Part shown: piece after piece, positions 33,731 through 40,941 of the stretch
How the letters are laid out: every line of letters begins with the position of its first letter
How positions within the stretch are numbered: the stretch's first letter is position 1
NCBI RefSeq assembly: GCF_001279585.1
Contig: NZ_LGEC01000114.1
Coordinates: 310,001-374,000 of the forward strand
Reading direction: 5' to 3'
Length of the DNA stretch: 64,000 nt
Source of the DNA: Nocardiopsis sp. NRRL B-16309
GTDB lineage: Bacteria > Actinomycetota > Actinomycetes > Streptosporangiales > Streptosporangiaceae
Notes under the pieces: model-generated
The model's input: the letters and a program-made list of their open reading frames with translations, nothing else
Told to the model about the DNA's origin: nothing
Database searches by the model: none
Position numbers and translations under genes: made by a program

Positions 33731-34030
33731 TCACCGGGCGGCCCGTATGCCGAGCGCGAGTTCGGCGCACCGCAGCGCGAGCTTGGCGGCATAGTCGGAG
33801 TGCCCGACTGCGGTGTCCTCGATGGTGCGGATGTCGTCGGCGGTCGCTGCCTGGAGTCCGCGGGTGAACCGTGCGTGGTTGACGGCCGCGGTCATCTGGT
33901 CGCGTTCGTACTCGATCCAGTCGGTGCGGTTGGGGCGTTCCTCCATGGCGTCGTGCAGGACGCGGAGGAGCCTGTCGCGCATGGGCTCAAGGTCGTTGAG
34001 GCGGGCGCGGCGTTCGTATTCGGTGATCAT
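33731..34030 (-). CDS. hypothetical helical phage protein, 99 aa
   Basis: ATG 34030 follows GAGGAGACCCG. The product is mainly helical and charged (YERRARLNDLEPMRDRLLRV, WIEYERDQMTAAVNHARFTR), with a compact C-terminal half. It is the last gene of a leftward series of small ORFan genes. No family is recognised. Confidence 0.45.
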   Translation of the reverse strand: MITEYERRARLNDLEPMRDRLLRVLHDAMEERPNRTDWIEYERDQMTAAVNHARFTRGLQAATADDIRTIEDTAVGHSDYAAKLALRCAELALGIRAAR

Positions 34031-34152
34031 CGGGTCTCCTCGTGCTCGTTGCGTCTGCGTGTGGTGCCCGTCCCGCGCCTGCTGCGGGTCCCCGGCTGCC
34101 CGTAGGTCCGGTCGGGCTGAGTGGGCGCGGGGTCAAGGCGCCCAAGGTCGGG

Positions 34153-34389
34153 TCAGCGGGTGGTGTTGCGGACCATCGCGGCGATGGACTCCAGCCGGTC
34201 AGCGAGGTCAGCACGCTCCTCGGCGGTGAACGCGTTCTCGTCGATGTCGTCGGCGATCGGGTAGCCGTGGTCCCTGAGGGTCGCGACGACGGCGGCAGTG
34301 ACGCCGGGCATGTCGTACATGCAGCACGGGGCGTGGGCGGCGATCGCGCGGGACAGTTCGATGGCGGTGATGTCGGTCTTGGTGCTCAT
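34153..34389 (-). CDS. hypothetical phage protein, 78 aa
   Basis: ATG 34389 follows GAGGAGAGAC. The product has a helical start (TDITAIELSRAIAAHAPCCM), then EENAFTAEERADLADRLESI near the end. A vicinal Cys pair (PCCMYD) is notable but without clear meaning. No family is recognised. Confidence 0.45.
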   Translation of the reverse strand: MSTKTDITAIELSRAIAAHAPCCMYDMPGVTAAVVATLRDHGYPIADDIDENAFTAEERADLADRLESIAAMVRNTTR

Positions 34390-34411
34390 GTCTCTCCTCG
34401 GTGGGTTGGGG

Positions 34412-34615
34412 TTAGCGCGGGTCGACGTGGGTGAGGGCGATGAACCCGCTGTAGTCCTCGACGAACACCGCGTCGGTGTGGCCCTGGTGGGTGTAGGCGG
34501 CGCTGCTCGTGCGCGTGTCGATGGCACGACCGTGCGGGGGTCGGACCCCGGGGTAGACGGTCACGGGCGTTCCGACGGGGTAGAGGGCGTTCCACAGGGC
34601 GGCGGTGAGGTTCAC
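34412..34615 (-). CDS. small phage protein, 67 aa
   Basis: GTG 34615 follows AGGAGACACC. The product begins NLTAALWNALYPVGTPVTVY and continues with beta-type segments (VFVEDYSGFIALTHVDP), possibly a small SH3-like barrel. Many actinophages carry a similar short protein of unknown function in this region. No family is assigned. Confidence 0.45.
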   Translation of the reverse strand: MNLTAALWNALYPVGTPVTVYPGVRPPHGRAIDTRTSSAAYTHQGHTDAVFVEDYSGFIALTHVDPR

Positions 34616-34623
34616 GGTGTCTC

Positions 34624-34890
34624 CTAGGTGTCGGTGTCGGCGGTGAGGGGCGCGTGGCGGGGAGTCTTGAGCGCGTCCTCGCCGTACTCCAGGGCGGTGA
34701 CGTAGCGGCGGACCTGCTCGGGGTCGATGACGTCCAGGTCATCCCCGTAGGCGAGCCCGGCGAGGGTGCGCAGGCACTCGTCGCAGTCCACGGCGGCGAG
34801 GGACCCACCGCACGGCTCGATCCAGGTGCTCAGCCCGCAGGCAGTGAGTCCGTCGCGGAGTGCGGCGTGCTCGGTGATCTTGGTGGTCAC
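34624..34890 (-). CDS. small Cys-containing phage protein, 88 aa
   Basis: GTG 34890 lies behind AAGGAGAACACC. Four Cys (ACGLST, EPCGGS, VDCDECLR) in the first half could bind zinc, and the acidic second half ends in a Pro/Thr tail. A 'C-x2-C' (CDEC) preceded by two spaced Cys is a common pattern in small actinophage early proteins. The function is unknown. Confidence 0.5.
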   Translation of the reverse strand: MTTKITEHAALRDGLTACGLSTWIEPCGGSLAAVDCDECLRTLAGLAYGDDLDVIDPEQVRRYVTALEYGEDALKTPRHAPLTADTDT

Positions 34891-34962
34891 GGTGTTCTCC
34901 TTGCTGTGGTTGGGTGGTGGCGCGGGCCCCGGGTGCTTTCTCCATCCGGGGCCCGACCTGTG

Positions 34963-35373
34963 TCAGGGCATGTTCGGGAGCGGAACGTCCTCGAACGCGG
35001 GAGCGGCAAGTATGAACCTGGCAGCCGCGAGCGCTTCGATGTCCTCCGCAGAGGGCAGCGCAGGCGCCTCGGGCCACGGGTGGTCGGCCAGGTACTGCGG
35101 GCGGACGCGTTCCCAGTTGGCCCGCGCCTCCTTGGAGCTCCGGGCTGTCCAGTCGCTGCCCGGGCTCTCCTCGTGCGCCCTCACCCACGTCGCCCGGACC
35201 CGCAGGTACGAGTCGAGGGACCGGTTGTATCCGGACGCGGGGTCGATGTCGGCCATGTCCACGCCGATGTGCAGGCACAGGGCGGTGCGCAGGTCCGCGA
35301 GCGCGGTACGCCGGTCGGGGAGGTTGTGGGCGAGCCCCATGAGGACGAGGCTGGGCTTACGCGGCTTCGGCAC
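34963..35373 (-). CDS. hypothetical phage protein, 136 aa
   Basis: GTG 35373 gives a protein with a basic start (PKPRKPSLVLMGLAHNLPDR), an acidic middle and a helical C-terminal third (EDIEALAAARFILAAPAFED). It is probably a soluble protein. The gene belongs to the leftward ORFan run. No family is recognised. Confidence 0.45.
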   Translation of the reverse strand: MPKPRKPSLVLMGLAHNLPDRRTALADLRTALCLHIGVDMADIDPASGYNRSLDSYLRVRATWVRAHEESPGSDWTARSSKEARANWERVRPQYLADHPWPEAPALPSAEDIEALAAARFILAAPAFEDVPLPNMP

Positions 35374-35383
35374 CGGAGACTCC

Positions 35384-35743
35384 TTAGGACTCGTAGCCCG
35401 CGGCGCGGACCTTGGCGGGGTCGTGTCCGGCCCACTGGGCGATGGCCCCGGCGGCCTCTGAGGTGTCGTCTCCGGCGAGTGCGGCGTTCAGGACCGTGCG
35501 GGCGGTCTGGTCGGCGGTCGTGGACGTTGTCGACCCGAACAGGGCGCGGGTGATGAGGGTCTGTGCGGCGGCCATGTCGAGGACGTGCCCGAGCACGGTG
35601 TCGGCCGGCCCGTGGAGCTCGCGGCGGCGGTCCGCGCGCCCGAGGAGGAACAGGGCTTGGGCTGCAAACCACCCGGCCACCTCCTTGCACGTCGCGGTGT
35701 CGGGGTCGGGGGTGGGCGCGATGGTGTCGAGTGGGTGGGTCAT
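35384..35743 (-). CDS. hypothetical Ala-rich phage protein, 119 aa
   Basis: ATG 35743 overlaps the upstream gene by 4 bp. The product is a helical, Ala/Thr-rich protein with EVAGWFAAQALFLLGRADRR and a repeat-like C-terminal half (GDDTSEAAGAIAQWAGHDPA). The segment KEVAGWFAAQALF recalls the TQVASWYAADCAY stretch of the gene at 40,938, so the two could be distant relatives. No function is known. Confidence 0.45.
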   Translation of the reverse strand: MTHPLDTIAPTPDPDTATCKEVAGWFAAQALFLLGRADRRRELHGPADTVLGHVLDMAAAQTLITRALFGSTTSTTADQTARTVLNAALAGDDTSEAAGAIAQWAGHDPAKVRAAGYES

Positions 35744-35880
35744 GACTCGTCGTCCTCCGTTTCGTGGTCGTCGGGGTCGGTGTCGAGCTCGTAGCCGTGG
35801 CGGAGTCCCACAGCGATGAGGTGGTCGCGGGCGGCGAAGTAGTCGGCGAGGCTGGAATCGGCGAATTCGATGACGGCCAT
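35740..35880 (-). CDS. tiny acidic phage protein, 46 aa
   Basis: ATG 35880 follows TAGGAGCCCCG. The product is acidic (AVIEFADSSLADYFAARDHL, then a Asp/Glu-rich end). It overlaps the next gene by 4 bp, which supports real translation. The function is unknown. Confidence 0.45.
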   Translation of the reverse strand: MAVIEFADSSLADYFAARDHLIAVGLRHGYELDTDPDDHETEDDES

Positions 35881-35888
35881 CGGGGCTC

Positions 35889-36110
35889 CTAGCGGTTTGA
35901 GTGGGCCTGAGCGCGTCGGTGCGCGGAGATCACGGCTGCCTTGGCGTCGGATTCGTGTGGGAACTTGTCGCTGTTTCCGTCGTGGACCGGGAAGTGCCGG
36001 GCGCCGTCGATGCTGCGCAGCCACGCAGTCCAGGTCCCTGCTTCGGTGCGGGTGATGGCGCCGATCTCGTATCCGCCGTAGGTGATCGGGGTGTGGTCGA
36101 TGTGGGTCAT
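35889..36110 (-). CDS. small phage protein, 73 aa
   Basis: ATG 36110 has GGGAGAACCA upstream. The product is beta-rich in its first half (HTPITYGGYEIGAITRTEAG, WTAWLRSIDG) and helical at the end. It could be a small double-stranded fold. No family is recognised. Confidence 0.45.
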   Translation of the reverse strand: MTHIDHTPITYGGYEIGAITRTEAGTWTAWLRSIDGARHFPVHDGNSDKFPHESDAKAAVISAHRRAQAHSNR

Positions 36111-36189
36111 TGGTTCTCCCGGTTGGTGTGCTTTGCTGGTGGTGCGGGACGCCCCCAGTTCGGGTGGGGACGTCCCGCCTTGCGTTGGG

Positions 36190-36522
36190 TCAGAGCTTCC
36201 GGGCGTAGTCGAGGGCATTCGCCCACGGGTTGTTGCCATTGGAGTGCTCGCCGCGCACCTCGAAGGGGGCGATGGCGGCGGCGAGCTTGTCCGCCCACTC
36301 GATGGCGTTGTCACGCTCTTCGAGGAGCTGCGTCTCCTGGTGGTCGCGCTCGTCACGGGCCAGGGCGTCGAAGTCGGAGCTGGCTTCGATCTGTGCGCGC
36401 AGGCGGTCGACCTCGGCGATGAGCTGGTCGATGTCCTTGGCCTCCTGGGGCTCGTGGTCGTAGATCTCCTTCCAGGAGTCGACTCGGGATCGGATGGCTT
36501 CGAGGTCGAAGGGCTGAGTCAT
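36190..36522 (-). CDS. coiled-coil phage protein, 110 aa
   Basis: ATG 36522 lies behind TTTGGAGGCACC. Two helical segments (AKDIDQLIAEVDRLRAQIEA and DALARDERDHQETQLLEERD) indicate a coiled coil. It is the first gene of a leftward transcript that starts in the divergent promoter region shared with the 36,634 HTH gene. The function is unknown. Confidence 0.55.
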   Translation of the reverse strand: MTQPFDLEAIRSRVDSWKEIYDHEPQEAKDIDQLIAEVDRLRAQIEASSDFDALARDERDHQETQLLEERDNAIEWADKLAAAIAPFEVRGEHSNGNNPWANALDYARKL

Positions 36523-36540
36523 GGTGCCTCCAAAGCGTCT

Positions 36541-36633
36541 TCATGTTGCGCTTCCGTGTTGCGCTCTTCCGTTACGCATCACAGTAGCGATCGCCATGGA
36601 CTAGCGCAACCCCTTTGCGCTACTCTGTTGCGC
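36541..36633. promoter_or_regulatory. divergent promoter with TTGCGC operator-like repeats
   Basis: TTGCGC or its complement occurs five times here (GTTGCGC twice near 36544-36564, AGCGCAAC at 36603-36610, TTTGCGC at 36614, GTTGCGC at 36627). For the rightward gene, TGGACT (36597-36602) and TACTCT (36621-36626) are 18 bp apart; the predicted start is at or next to the ATG, so the mRNA may be leaderless. A related TACTGT lies on the minus strand near 36577 for the leftward gene. The repeats overlap both promoters, as expected for an autoregulator binding site. Confidence 0.6.
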
Positions 36634-36855
36634 ATGGACAAGGACGAAGCACTGGAAGCGCTCGACACGAGCACCCGGAAGTACAGGCGCACCGAGAAGG
36701 CACACGAGGAGGCGCGCGAAGCTGCGATCACAGACGTCTTGAACGCGCTCCGGGCAGGCGCACGCCCAACGGACGTCACCAACCGGTCGCCGTTCACCGC
36801 CGCATACGTGCGCAAGCTGGCGAGGCTGAACCACATCGAGCCAGCGAAGAAGTAG
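36634..36855 (+). CDS. mini-HTH regulator-like protein, 73 aa (paralogue)
   Basis: ATG 36634 sits at or next to the predicted transcription start, so there is no Shine-Dalgarno site. The protein has a helical N-terminal half (ALEALDTSTRKYRRTEKAHE) and an HTH-like C-terminal half (GARPTDVTNRSPFTAAYVRK). It is paralogous to the protein at 33,462. Both point against the leftward early block at a divergent promoter, which suggests regulators of the two early sub-operons. The operator role is inferred from the TTGCGC repeats at its own promoter. Confidence 0.65.
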   Translation: MDKDEALEALDTSTRKYRRTEKAHEEAREAAITDVLNALRAGARPTDVTNRSPFTAAYVRKLARLNHIEPAKK

Positions 36856-36869
36856 CCCCCGCCTCCTCC

Positions 36870-36898
36870 AGCCCGCACCTCACCCGGTGCGGGCTTTT
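36870..36898 (+). terminator. Rho-independent terminator after the second mini-HTH gene
   Basis: Nine-bp perfect arms GCCCGCACC and GGTGCGGGC around TCACCC are followed by TTTT. It stops the rightward transcript before the convergent leftward genes. Confidence 0.75.
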
Positions 36899-36904
36899 CG
36901 TGCG

Positions 36905-37108
36905 TCACCACCCGGGATCCGTGGACGTGTACTCCGCGACCCTGGCCGGGTACTCGTAGCCCTGTCGGCGCAACTCCTTCGAGATGCGCGCGGCCTGGTC
37001 GGCGCGGATGCCGCGCTCCTCTGCCCGCTTATCGTCCACAGCGGCCTTGTCAGCGGCCGTCGGGTCGAACGGGTAGGCCTGCTCTGCCGTGTCCGGGGTC
37101 GCGGTCAT
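36905..37108 (-). CDS. small charged phage protein, 67 aa
   Basis: ATG 37108 follows GGAAGGTGCGGC. The product is helical with many Asp, Glu, Lys and Arg (FDPTAADKAAVDDKRAEERG; ARISKELRRQGYEYPARVAE). It is the last gene of the leftward cluster that starts near 45,000. No family is recognised. Confidence 0.45.
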   Translation of the reverse strand: MTATPDTAEQAYPFDPTAADKAAVDDKRAEERGIRADQAARISKELRRQGYEYPARVAEYTSTDPGW

Positions 37109-37524
37109 GCCGCACCTTCCTTCTTCTCCGTCGGTGTGGGCGTCCACGGCTGCCGGGTGCGCATCCACTCCTTGTGGGCGGCGCGTTCTGCTTCGACGGC
37201 CGCGGCGAGGCGTTCCTCGCGGGTGCGCCCGTCGTTGGGCAGCAGCGCCTCGAAGTCGTCCAACAGGGACTTGATGCGCGCCCCGGTGAGGCTGGCCGGT
37301 CGGGGCGGTGCGGGTTGCGTTGCCGGGAGGACGGTCGCGGTCCGGTTGCGTTCGTGGCCCGCGGCGACGCACCGGGTTTCGAGGTCGGCGCGTTGGGTGG
37401 CGATGATCTGGAGGCGCCGCCCTTCGCCGCCGCCGTCGAGCTGTGTGGCGGTCAGGTGGGCGTCTCCCCATGCGGCCCACAGGTTCTGGCAGGGGTGGCA
37501 CAGGTGTGCGGGAGGGTGTTTCAT
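37105..37524 (-). CDS. phage protein with N-terminal Cys/His motif, 139 aa
   Basis: The ATG is at 37524 (GTG 37527 is possible), overlapping the upstream gene. HPPAHLCHPCQNLWAAWGDA has a C-x2-C with nearby His, so a single zinc site is plausible, and the rest is basic/acidic helices (LETRCVAAGHERNRTATVLP; EERLAAAVEAERAAHKEWMR). No enzyme motif is seen. Confidence 0.5.
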   Translation of the reverse strand: MKHPPAHLCHPCQNLWAAWGDAHLTATQLDGGGEGRRLQIIATQRADLETRCVAAGHERNRTATVLPATQPAPPRPASLTGARIKSLLDDFEALLPNDGRTREERLAAAVEAERAAHKEWMRTRQPWTPTPTEKKEGAA

Positions 37525-37886
37525 CACGCGACCGCCTTGTCGCCCATGAGCTGCCTCGCTGCGTCCCAGCCGGCGGGGGTGAGCTCCCAGACTTGGATGG
37601 GTTTCCCGTGGGTGCTTTCCGCCGTGGACGGTTCGGTGATCGACCAGCCGCCGGGGACCGCGCGAGCCTTGCGGATGAGCTGGCCGTGCTTCTTGCACGG
37701 GAGCTGGCGGATCACGAGGCCGACGGCGCCTTGTGAGGTTGGGGGCAAGTAGTCGCGGAAGTCGTTCGCGGACACACGTCCGTCGTTGAGGCGCGCGAAG
37801 ACGAGGACGGCCTGGCGGATGAGCGCGACGTCCCAGTCGGACACCTGGTCGGCCAGCTCGGACAGGTAGCGGTGAGCGGAGTTCAT
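37524..37886 (-). CDS. winged-helix-like phage protein, 120 aa
   Basis: The start is ATG 37886, overlapping the upstream gene by 4 bp. The pattern SDWDVALIRQAVLVFARLND, VSANDFRDYLPP, and VGLVIRQLPCKKHGQLIRKA followed by a short wing (PGGWSITE) resembles a winged-helix domain. It is probably a small DNA-binding protein. The exact target is unknown. Confidence 0.55.
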   Translation of the reverse strand: MNSAHRYLSELADQVSDWDVALIRQAVLVFARLNDGRVSANDFRDYLPPTSQGAVGLVIRQLPCKKHGQLIRKARAVPGGWSITEPSTAESTHGKPIQVWELTPAGWDAARQLMGDKAVA

Positions 37887-38329
37887 CGGGCACCTCCAGC
37901 GATGATGAGTGCGCTGCCCCACAGGCAGGCGTGGTGCATGGTCTGGTCGACGTGCATCCCGCCGCCCGCCTTGATCCGGAAGTCGTGGCTGCCGGTGTTG
38001 TCCATCCACCAGCGGACCGGCCACCGCCGGTCGATGACGGCGTGCGTGACGGCGCTCACCGCAACCCCAGCGAGGACACGGCCCGGACGGAGCTTGAGCC
38101 CGAGCGCCCGGTTGGCGACCAGCAGGCCGACGACCTGAGCGGCGTGGTACGACGCGACGTGTCCGGCCAGGCACCGCCACGACTCCGCTTCGGAGCACAC
38201 GACGTCGCCTCGGTCAGAGGCGGCGGGTTTGCACGCGGCCTGGTGGTCGGTTTGGAGCAGGAAGTCCCCGACGTGGTGAGCGGCGGTGAGAGTGGCGGCT
38301 ACAGCGGCGAAGCGGGTAGCGGGGTTCAT
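37883..38329 (-). CDS. DUF3307-like membrane protein, 148 aa
   Basis: ATG 38329. The order HHVGDFLLQTDHQAACK, GHVASYHAAQVVGLLVANRA, VTHAVIDRRW, and DQTMHHACLWGSALIIAGG matches the DUF3307 membrane family, whose conserved His and Asp (HxxxD, H...ID, DQ-x-x-H) sit near the membrane surface. Two to three hydrophobic helices fit. DUF3307 genes are usual in chromosomes and also occur in actinophages, with no known function. Confidence 0.65.
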   Translation of the reverse strand: MNPATRFAAVAATLTAAHHVGDFLLQTDHQAACKPAASDRGDVVCSEAESWRCLAGHVASYHAAQVVGLLVANRALGLKLRPGRVLAGVAVSAVTHAVIDRRWPVRWWMDNTGSHDFRIKAGGGMHVDQTMHHACLWGSALIIAGGAR

Positions 38330-38604
38330 GACGCGCTCACCCCGCTCCGGGACTCGAAGCTGACCACCAGCGAGTCGCCCTCCACACGGGCGGTGATCGC
38401 GTCAGCGGCGGCAGGGGCACCCGTCTGTTCCTGCGACCGCTCGTAGGCGGCACTGGCCTCGTTGAGCACGTTCTGGAGCGTCCACATGGTGACGCCGCGC
38501 GCCCCGAAGCCGGGGATCACCCAACGCTGCTGACGAGTGATGGTGGACGCGGGCGGCGACGGGATCGGGTAGAGCATCGCGGTGGAATCGTCGGTGAAGT
38601 TCAT
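38326..38604 (-). CDS. small phage protein, 92 aa
   Basis: ATG 38604 follows GAGGAGGGGAC. The product starts with a flexible Ser/Pro segment (LYPIPSPPASTITRQQRWVI), then a helix (TLQNVLNEASAAYERSQEQT) and a beta end (ARVEGDSLVVSFESRSGVSA). It overlaps the DUF3307 gene by 4 bp. No family is recognised. Confidence 0.45.
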   Translation of the reverse strand: MNFTDDSTAMLYPIPSPPASTITRQQRWVIPGFGARGVTMWTLQNVLNEASAAYERSQEQTGAPAAADAITARVEGDSLVVSFESRSGVSAS

Positions 38605-38672
38605 GTCCCCTCCTCGGGGGTTGGGCCCGCCGTGCCCGGGGTGGACACAAACACAGCGGGCGGCTTGGGGGG

Positions 38673-38978
38673 TTAGGCGGCGGGGTCGACCGGCTCGAAG
38701 GTGTCGGCGAACGGGCCCGGCTTGCACGGGTAGAACTCGCCCCTCGTGCCACGGATCACGTAGTCGTGCAGGGACGCGTTCATGTCGCCTTCGAGCGTGG
38801 TGATCGCGATCGTGTGCGGGGTGTCGCCGCCGTGCTCAGAGCAGCGGACGGGGTCCGAGCACGTGTAGACGGCGGTACCTCCCTCGCGGAGGATCCAGTC
38901 GATGATGGGGCGGGCGCCTTCTGCGGTGCCGTCCCACTGCATGGCCTCGATGACGACGGGCTTCTTGCGGTACTTCAT
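38673..38978 (-). CDS. phage protein of the 'KYRKKPVVIEA' type, 101 aa
   Basis: The start YRKKPVVIEAMQWDG is the typical opening of a small, widespread phage protein family. The middle (IIDWILREGGTAVYTCSDPV) and the C-terminal part (HDYVIRGTRGEFYPCKPGPF) match this family pattern too. It is found in early regions of many temperate phages and has no known function. ATG 38978 lies behind TAGGAGGCATCC. Confidence 0.75.
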   Translation of the reverse strand: MKYRKKPVVIEAMQWDGTAEGARPIIDWILREGGTAVYTCSDPVRCSEHGGDTPHTIAITTLEGDMNASLHDYVIRGTRGEFYPCKPGPFADTFEPVDPAA

Positions 38979-38987
38979 GGATGCCTC

Positions 38988-39584
38988 CTAGGCGGCGTTG
39001 GTGGTCTCACGGGGGCGGGCGCCCGGGTCGTCGATCGTGTACCGGGACCACGCGGAGTGCGGGTGCCAGCCATGGCGGCGCGCGCCCGCACGCACTCGCG
39101 ACGCAGACCGACCAGACGGCGGGGACTGATTGCGCAAACGCTCATAGGCGGCAGCGATCAACGCCCCCGGCCGGGCCGTCACCGTCGCGACCTGACCGGA
39201 ACGGATCTCACCCAGCCAGTGCTTGTCCAGGCCAGTCTCCGCCGCGACAGTGGGCAGTCCGTGCCCCTGGTCGGCGAGCGCTTGGAGGCGGCGCGCGTAC
39301 CCGACCGCTGAGCGGCGGTGCTTGGTGGGCCAGTGGTGCGGCTGGAGAGCGAGGATGGTCTTAGCGGTGCAGGCGTACACGCCGTTGGCTTGGCCGTTGC
39401 GGATCCGGCGGATGGTGCTTTCGGCGACTCCGGTGGCGGTGGCGATGGCGTGGTTGCTCCAGCGCCGGGCAGCGAGGGCGTCCAGGTGGGTTTGGACAGC
39501 GGCCATGTCGCCCCACGGGTTCCATTCGCCGACGGCGATGGCGAGGCTGCGGCGCCGCTGGTAGCGGATGGTGAGCGCTGGCAT
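38988..39584 (-). CDS. HTH DNA-binding protein with two HTH units, 198 aa
   Basis: The start is ATG 39584 (GTG 39587 is possible), overlapping the whiB-like gene stop. Two HTH-like units are visible: WSNHAIATATGVAESTIRRI (about 43-62) and HGLPTVAAETGLDKHWLGEI (about 109-128). The C-terminal part is very basic (RVRAGARRHGWHP). Paired HTH proteins of this kind in actinophages may regulate early genes. It sits directly downstream of the WhiB-like gene in the transcript. Confidence 0.65.
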   Translation of the reverse strand: MPALTIRYQRRRSLAIAVGEWNPWGDMAAVQTHLDALAARRWSNHAIATATGVAESTIRRIRNGQANGVYACTAKTILALQPHHWPTKHRRSAVGYARRLQALADQGHGLPTVAAETGLDKHWLGEIRSGQVATVTARPGALIAAAYERLRNQSPPSGRSASRVRAGARRHGWHPHSAWSRYTIDDPGARPRETTNAA

Positions 39585-39916
39585 CACGCTGCCCTCCTCT
39601 GCTTGGCGTTGTGGCGTTGCCGGTTGTGGCGGATCTGGATGCGTTCCTCAGGCGTGTGGCCGCCTTGGACGCCGTGCTGGTCTTTCGGGCCGGGGATCAG
39701 GGCGCGTTCCAGGCACGCCTTCCACGTGTTGAGCGGGCAGCCCTCACACACCTGCTTGGCTGTGGCCTCACGCTCGTCGCGGTCGGCGCCGGTCTCGGTG
39801 TCGTGGCCGTAGAACAGCTCCCACGGGTGGCCGGCGCACGCCGCACCTTCCGCCCACTCCCAGCGGGTGGGGTCAGCGACGAGCGGGGAACCACGAGGGA
39901 TCGCGCGGGGCCTCAT
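39584..39916 (-). CDS. WhiB-like protein (Wbl)
   Basis: ATG 39916 gives 110 residues. Cysteines are C27, C57, C60 and C68, the CxxC being VCEGC, followed by a GVQGG turn (82-86) and a basic C-terminal end (RIQIRHNRQRHNAKQRRAA), which are features of the actinobacterial WhiB Fe-S regulator family. Canonical spacing between the last two Cys is five residues; here it is seven. Phage Wbl proteins such as the one of TM4 can repress host septation and block superinfection; that role is inferred here. It overlaps the RusA gene by 4 bp. Confidence 0.85.
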   Translation of the reverse strand: MRPRAIPRGSPLVADPTRWEWAEGAACAGHPWELFYGHDTETGADRDEREATAKQVCEGCPLNTWKACLERALIPGPKDQHGVQGGHTPEERIQIRHNRQRHNAKQRRAA

Positions 39917-40419
39917 CGGGGGCCTCCCAACAGGCGCACACGGATCACGGCACCCGGCGACGGGAGGGCGTCCGGGTCCCCGAAATCGCTGGTGTCCCCG
40001 GCGTAGACCTTCGCGAGCCGCCCGTACTCGACCACCCGAGCGTCGTCCTTCCACAACCCAGCGCTGGTGAGCGCGTCCTCGGTGGACCGGGCGAGCTTGG
40101 ACAGGTCCGGCATGCCCTGCGGATACAGGGCAGCGGACGGCTTGAGCACCCCGGCGTTGCGGCCGGTCCCGTAGTGGCCCTTCGGCCGGGGCATGGAGAA
40201 CACCATGTCCACGGACAGCGGGCCGTCGAGCGGGTAGGGGGTGCGGTCGGTGCGGGACAGGAAGTAGGTCGCGGCGTCGCGGACGTCGGACCGCCACGGC
40301 TTGACGTGCTTGGAGGACTCGATCATGACTCCGTTGCCGACGTGCCGCTTGGAGCCTTGGGGTGCGGGTAGTCCGGGGACTCGGAGTTCGACTGTGGTGC
40401 TCTGGAAGGTGATGCTCAT
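39913..40419 (-). CDS. RusA-like Holliday junction resolvase
   Basis: ATG 40419 with GGAGCAGCAC upstream is preferred to a TTG at 40431; it gives 168 residues. The sequence has the RusA pattern: GLPAPQGSKRHVGNG near the N-terminus, PLSVDMVFSMPRPKGHYGTG, and the MPDLSKLARSTEDALTSAGL-WKDDARVVEY block with conserved Asp residues for metal binding. RusA resolves branched intermediates during recombination and replication. It lies in the recombination cluster with RecT and a YqaJ exonuclease. Confidence 0.9.
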   Translation of the reverse strand: MSITFQSTTVELRVPGLPAPQGSKRHVGNGVMIESSKHVKPWRSDVRDAATYFLSRTDRTPYPLDGPLSVDMVFSMPRPKGHYGTGRNAGVLKPSAALYPQGMPDLSKLARSTEDALTSAGLWKDDARVVEYGRLAKVYAGDTSDFGDPDALPSPGAVIRVRLLGGPR

Positions 40420-40485
40420 GTGCTGCTCCAAGGTGTGGGTGGCGTGGCCCCGAGCCCCCGCGTCGGGGCCACGCCAGGAGGGTGG

Positions 40486-40941
40486 CTACTGGGGTGGCAG
40501 GACAGCGGACTCCACTGCCTGCATGCGCTGCTCGACATCCGTGGCGTGGGAAGCATGCGCGGTGATGTGCTCCCGCAGGAGCTTCCCGACGCCGCGGGCC
40601 GCCGAGGTCGCGTTGCCCACGTCGGAGCGCAGGGCGGTGATGTCGCGGGACTGGGCTTCGAGAGCGTTGGCGAGGCTGGCGGTCAGCTCTTCGAGTGCGT
40701 CCACGCGCTCTTCGAGGTCGGGTTCCTTCGCGGCCAGCGACGCTTCCAGGGCGTCCTCAGCGCGGCGGATCGACCCCGGGTGGACCTCCTCACCGCCATG
40801 CGGGTCGGTGGCGTCAGGGGCAACTGGCAGGCCGCGGATGCTTGCGGCGAGCGCCTTGTACGGGGCTTCGCGGTACCCGGTGAGGAGGCGGGCGGCACGC
40901 TCACGCATGTCCGCCGCACCCCGCTGGTAGGCGTCACTCAT
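40486..40941 (-). CDS. helical phage protein, 151 aa
   Basis: ATG 40941 overlaps the upstream gene. The protein is mostly helical with coiled-coil segments (SIRRAEDALEASLAAKEPDL, LREHITAHASHATDVEQRM) and an N-terminal compact part (YQRGAADMRERAARLLTGYR). No enzyme motif is present. It is in the recombination cluster; function unknown. Confidence 0.5.
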   Translation of the reverse strand: MSDAYQRGAADMRERAARLLTGYREAPYKALAASIRGLPVAPDATDPHGGEEVHPGSIRRAEDALEASLAAKEPDLEERVDALEELTASLANALEAQSRDITALRSDVGNATSAARGVGKLLREHITAHASHATDVEQRMQAVESAVLPPQ

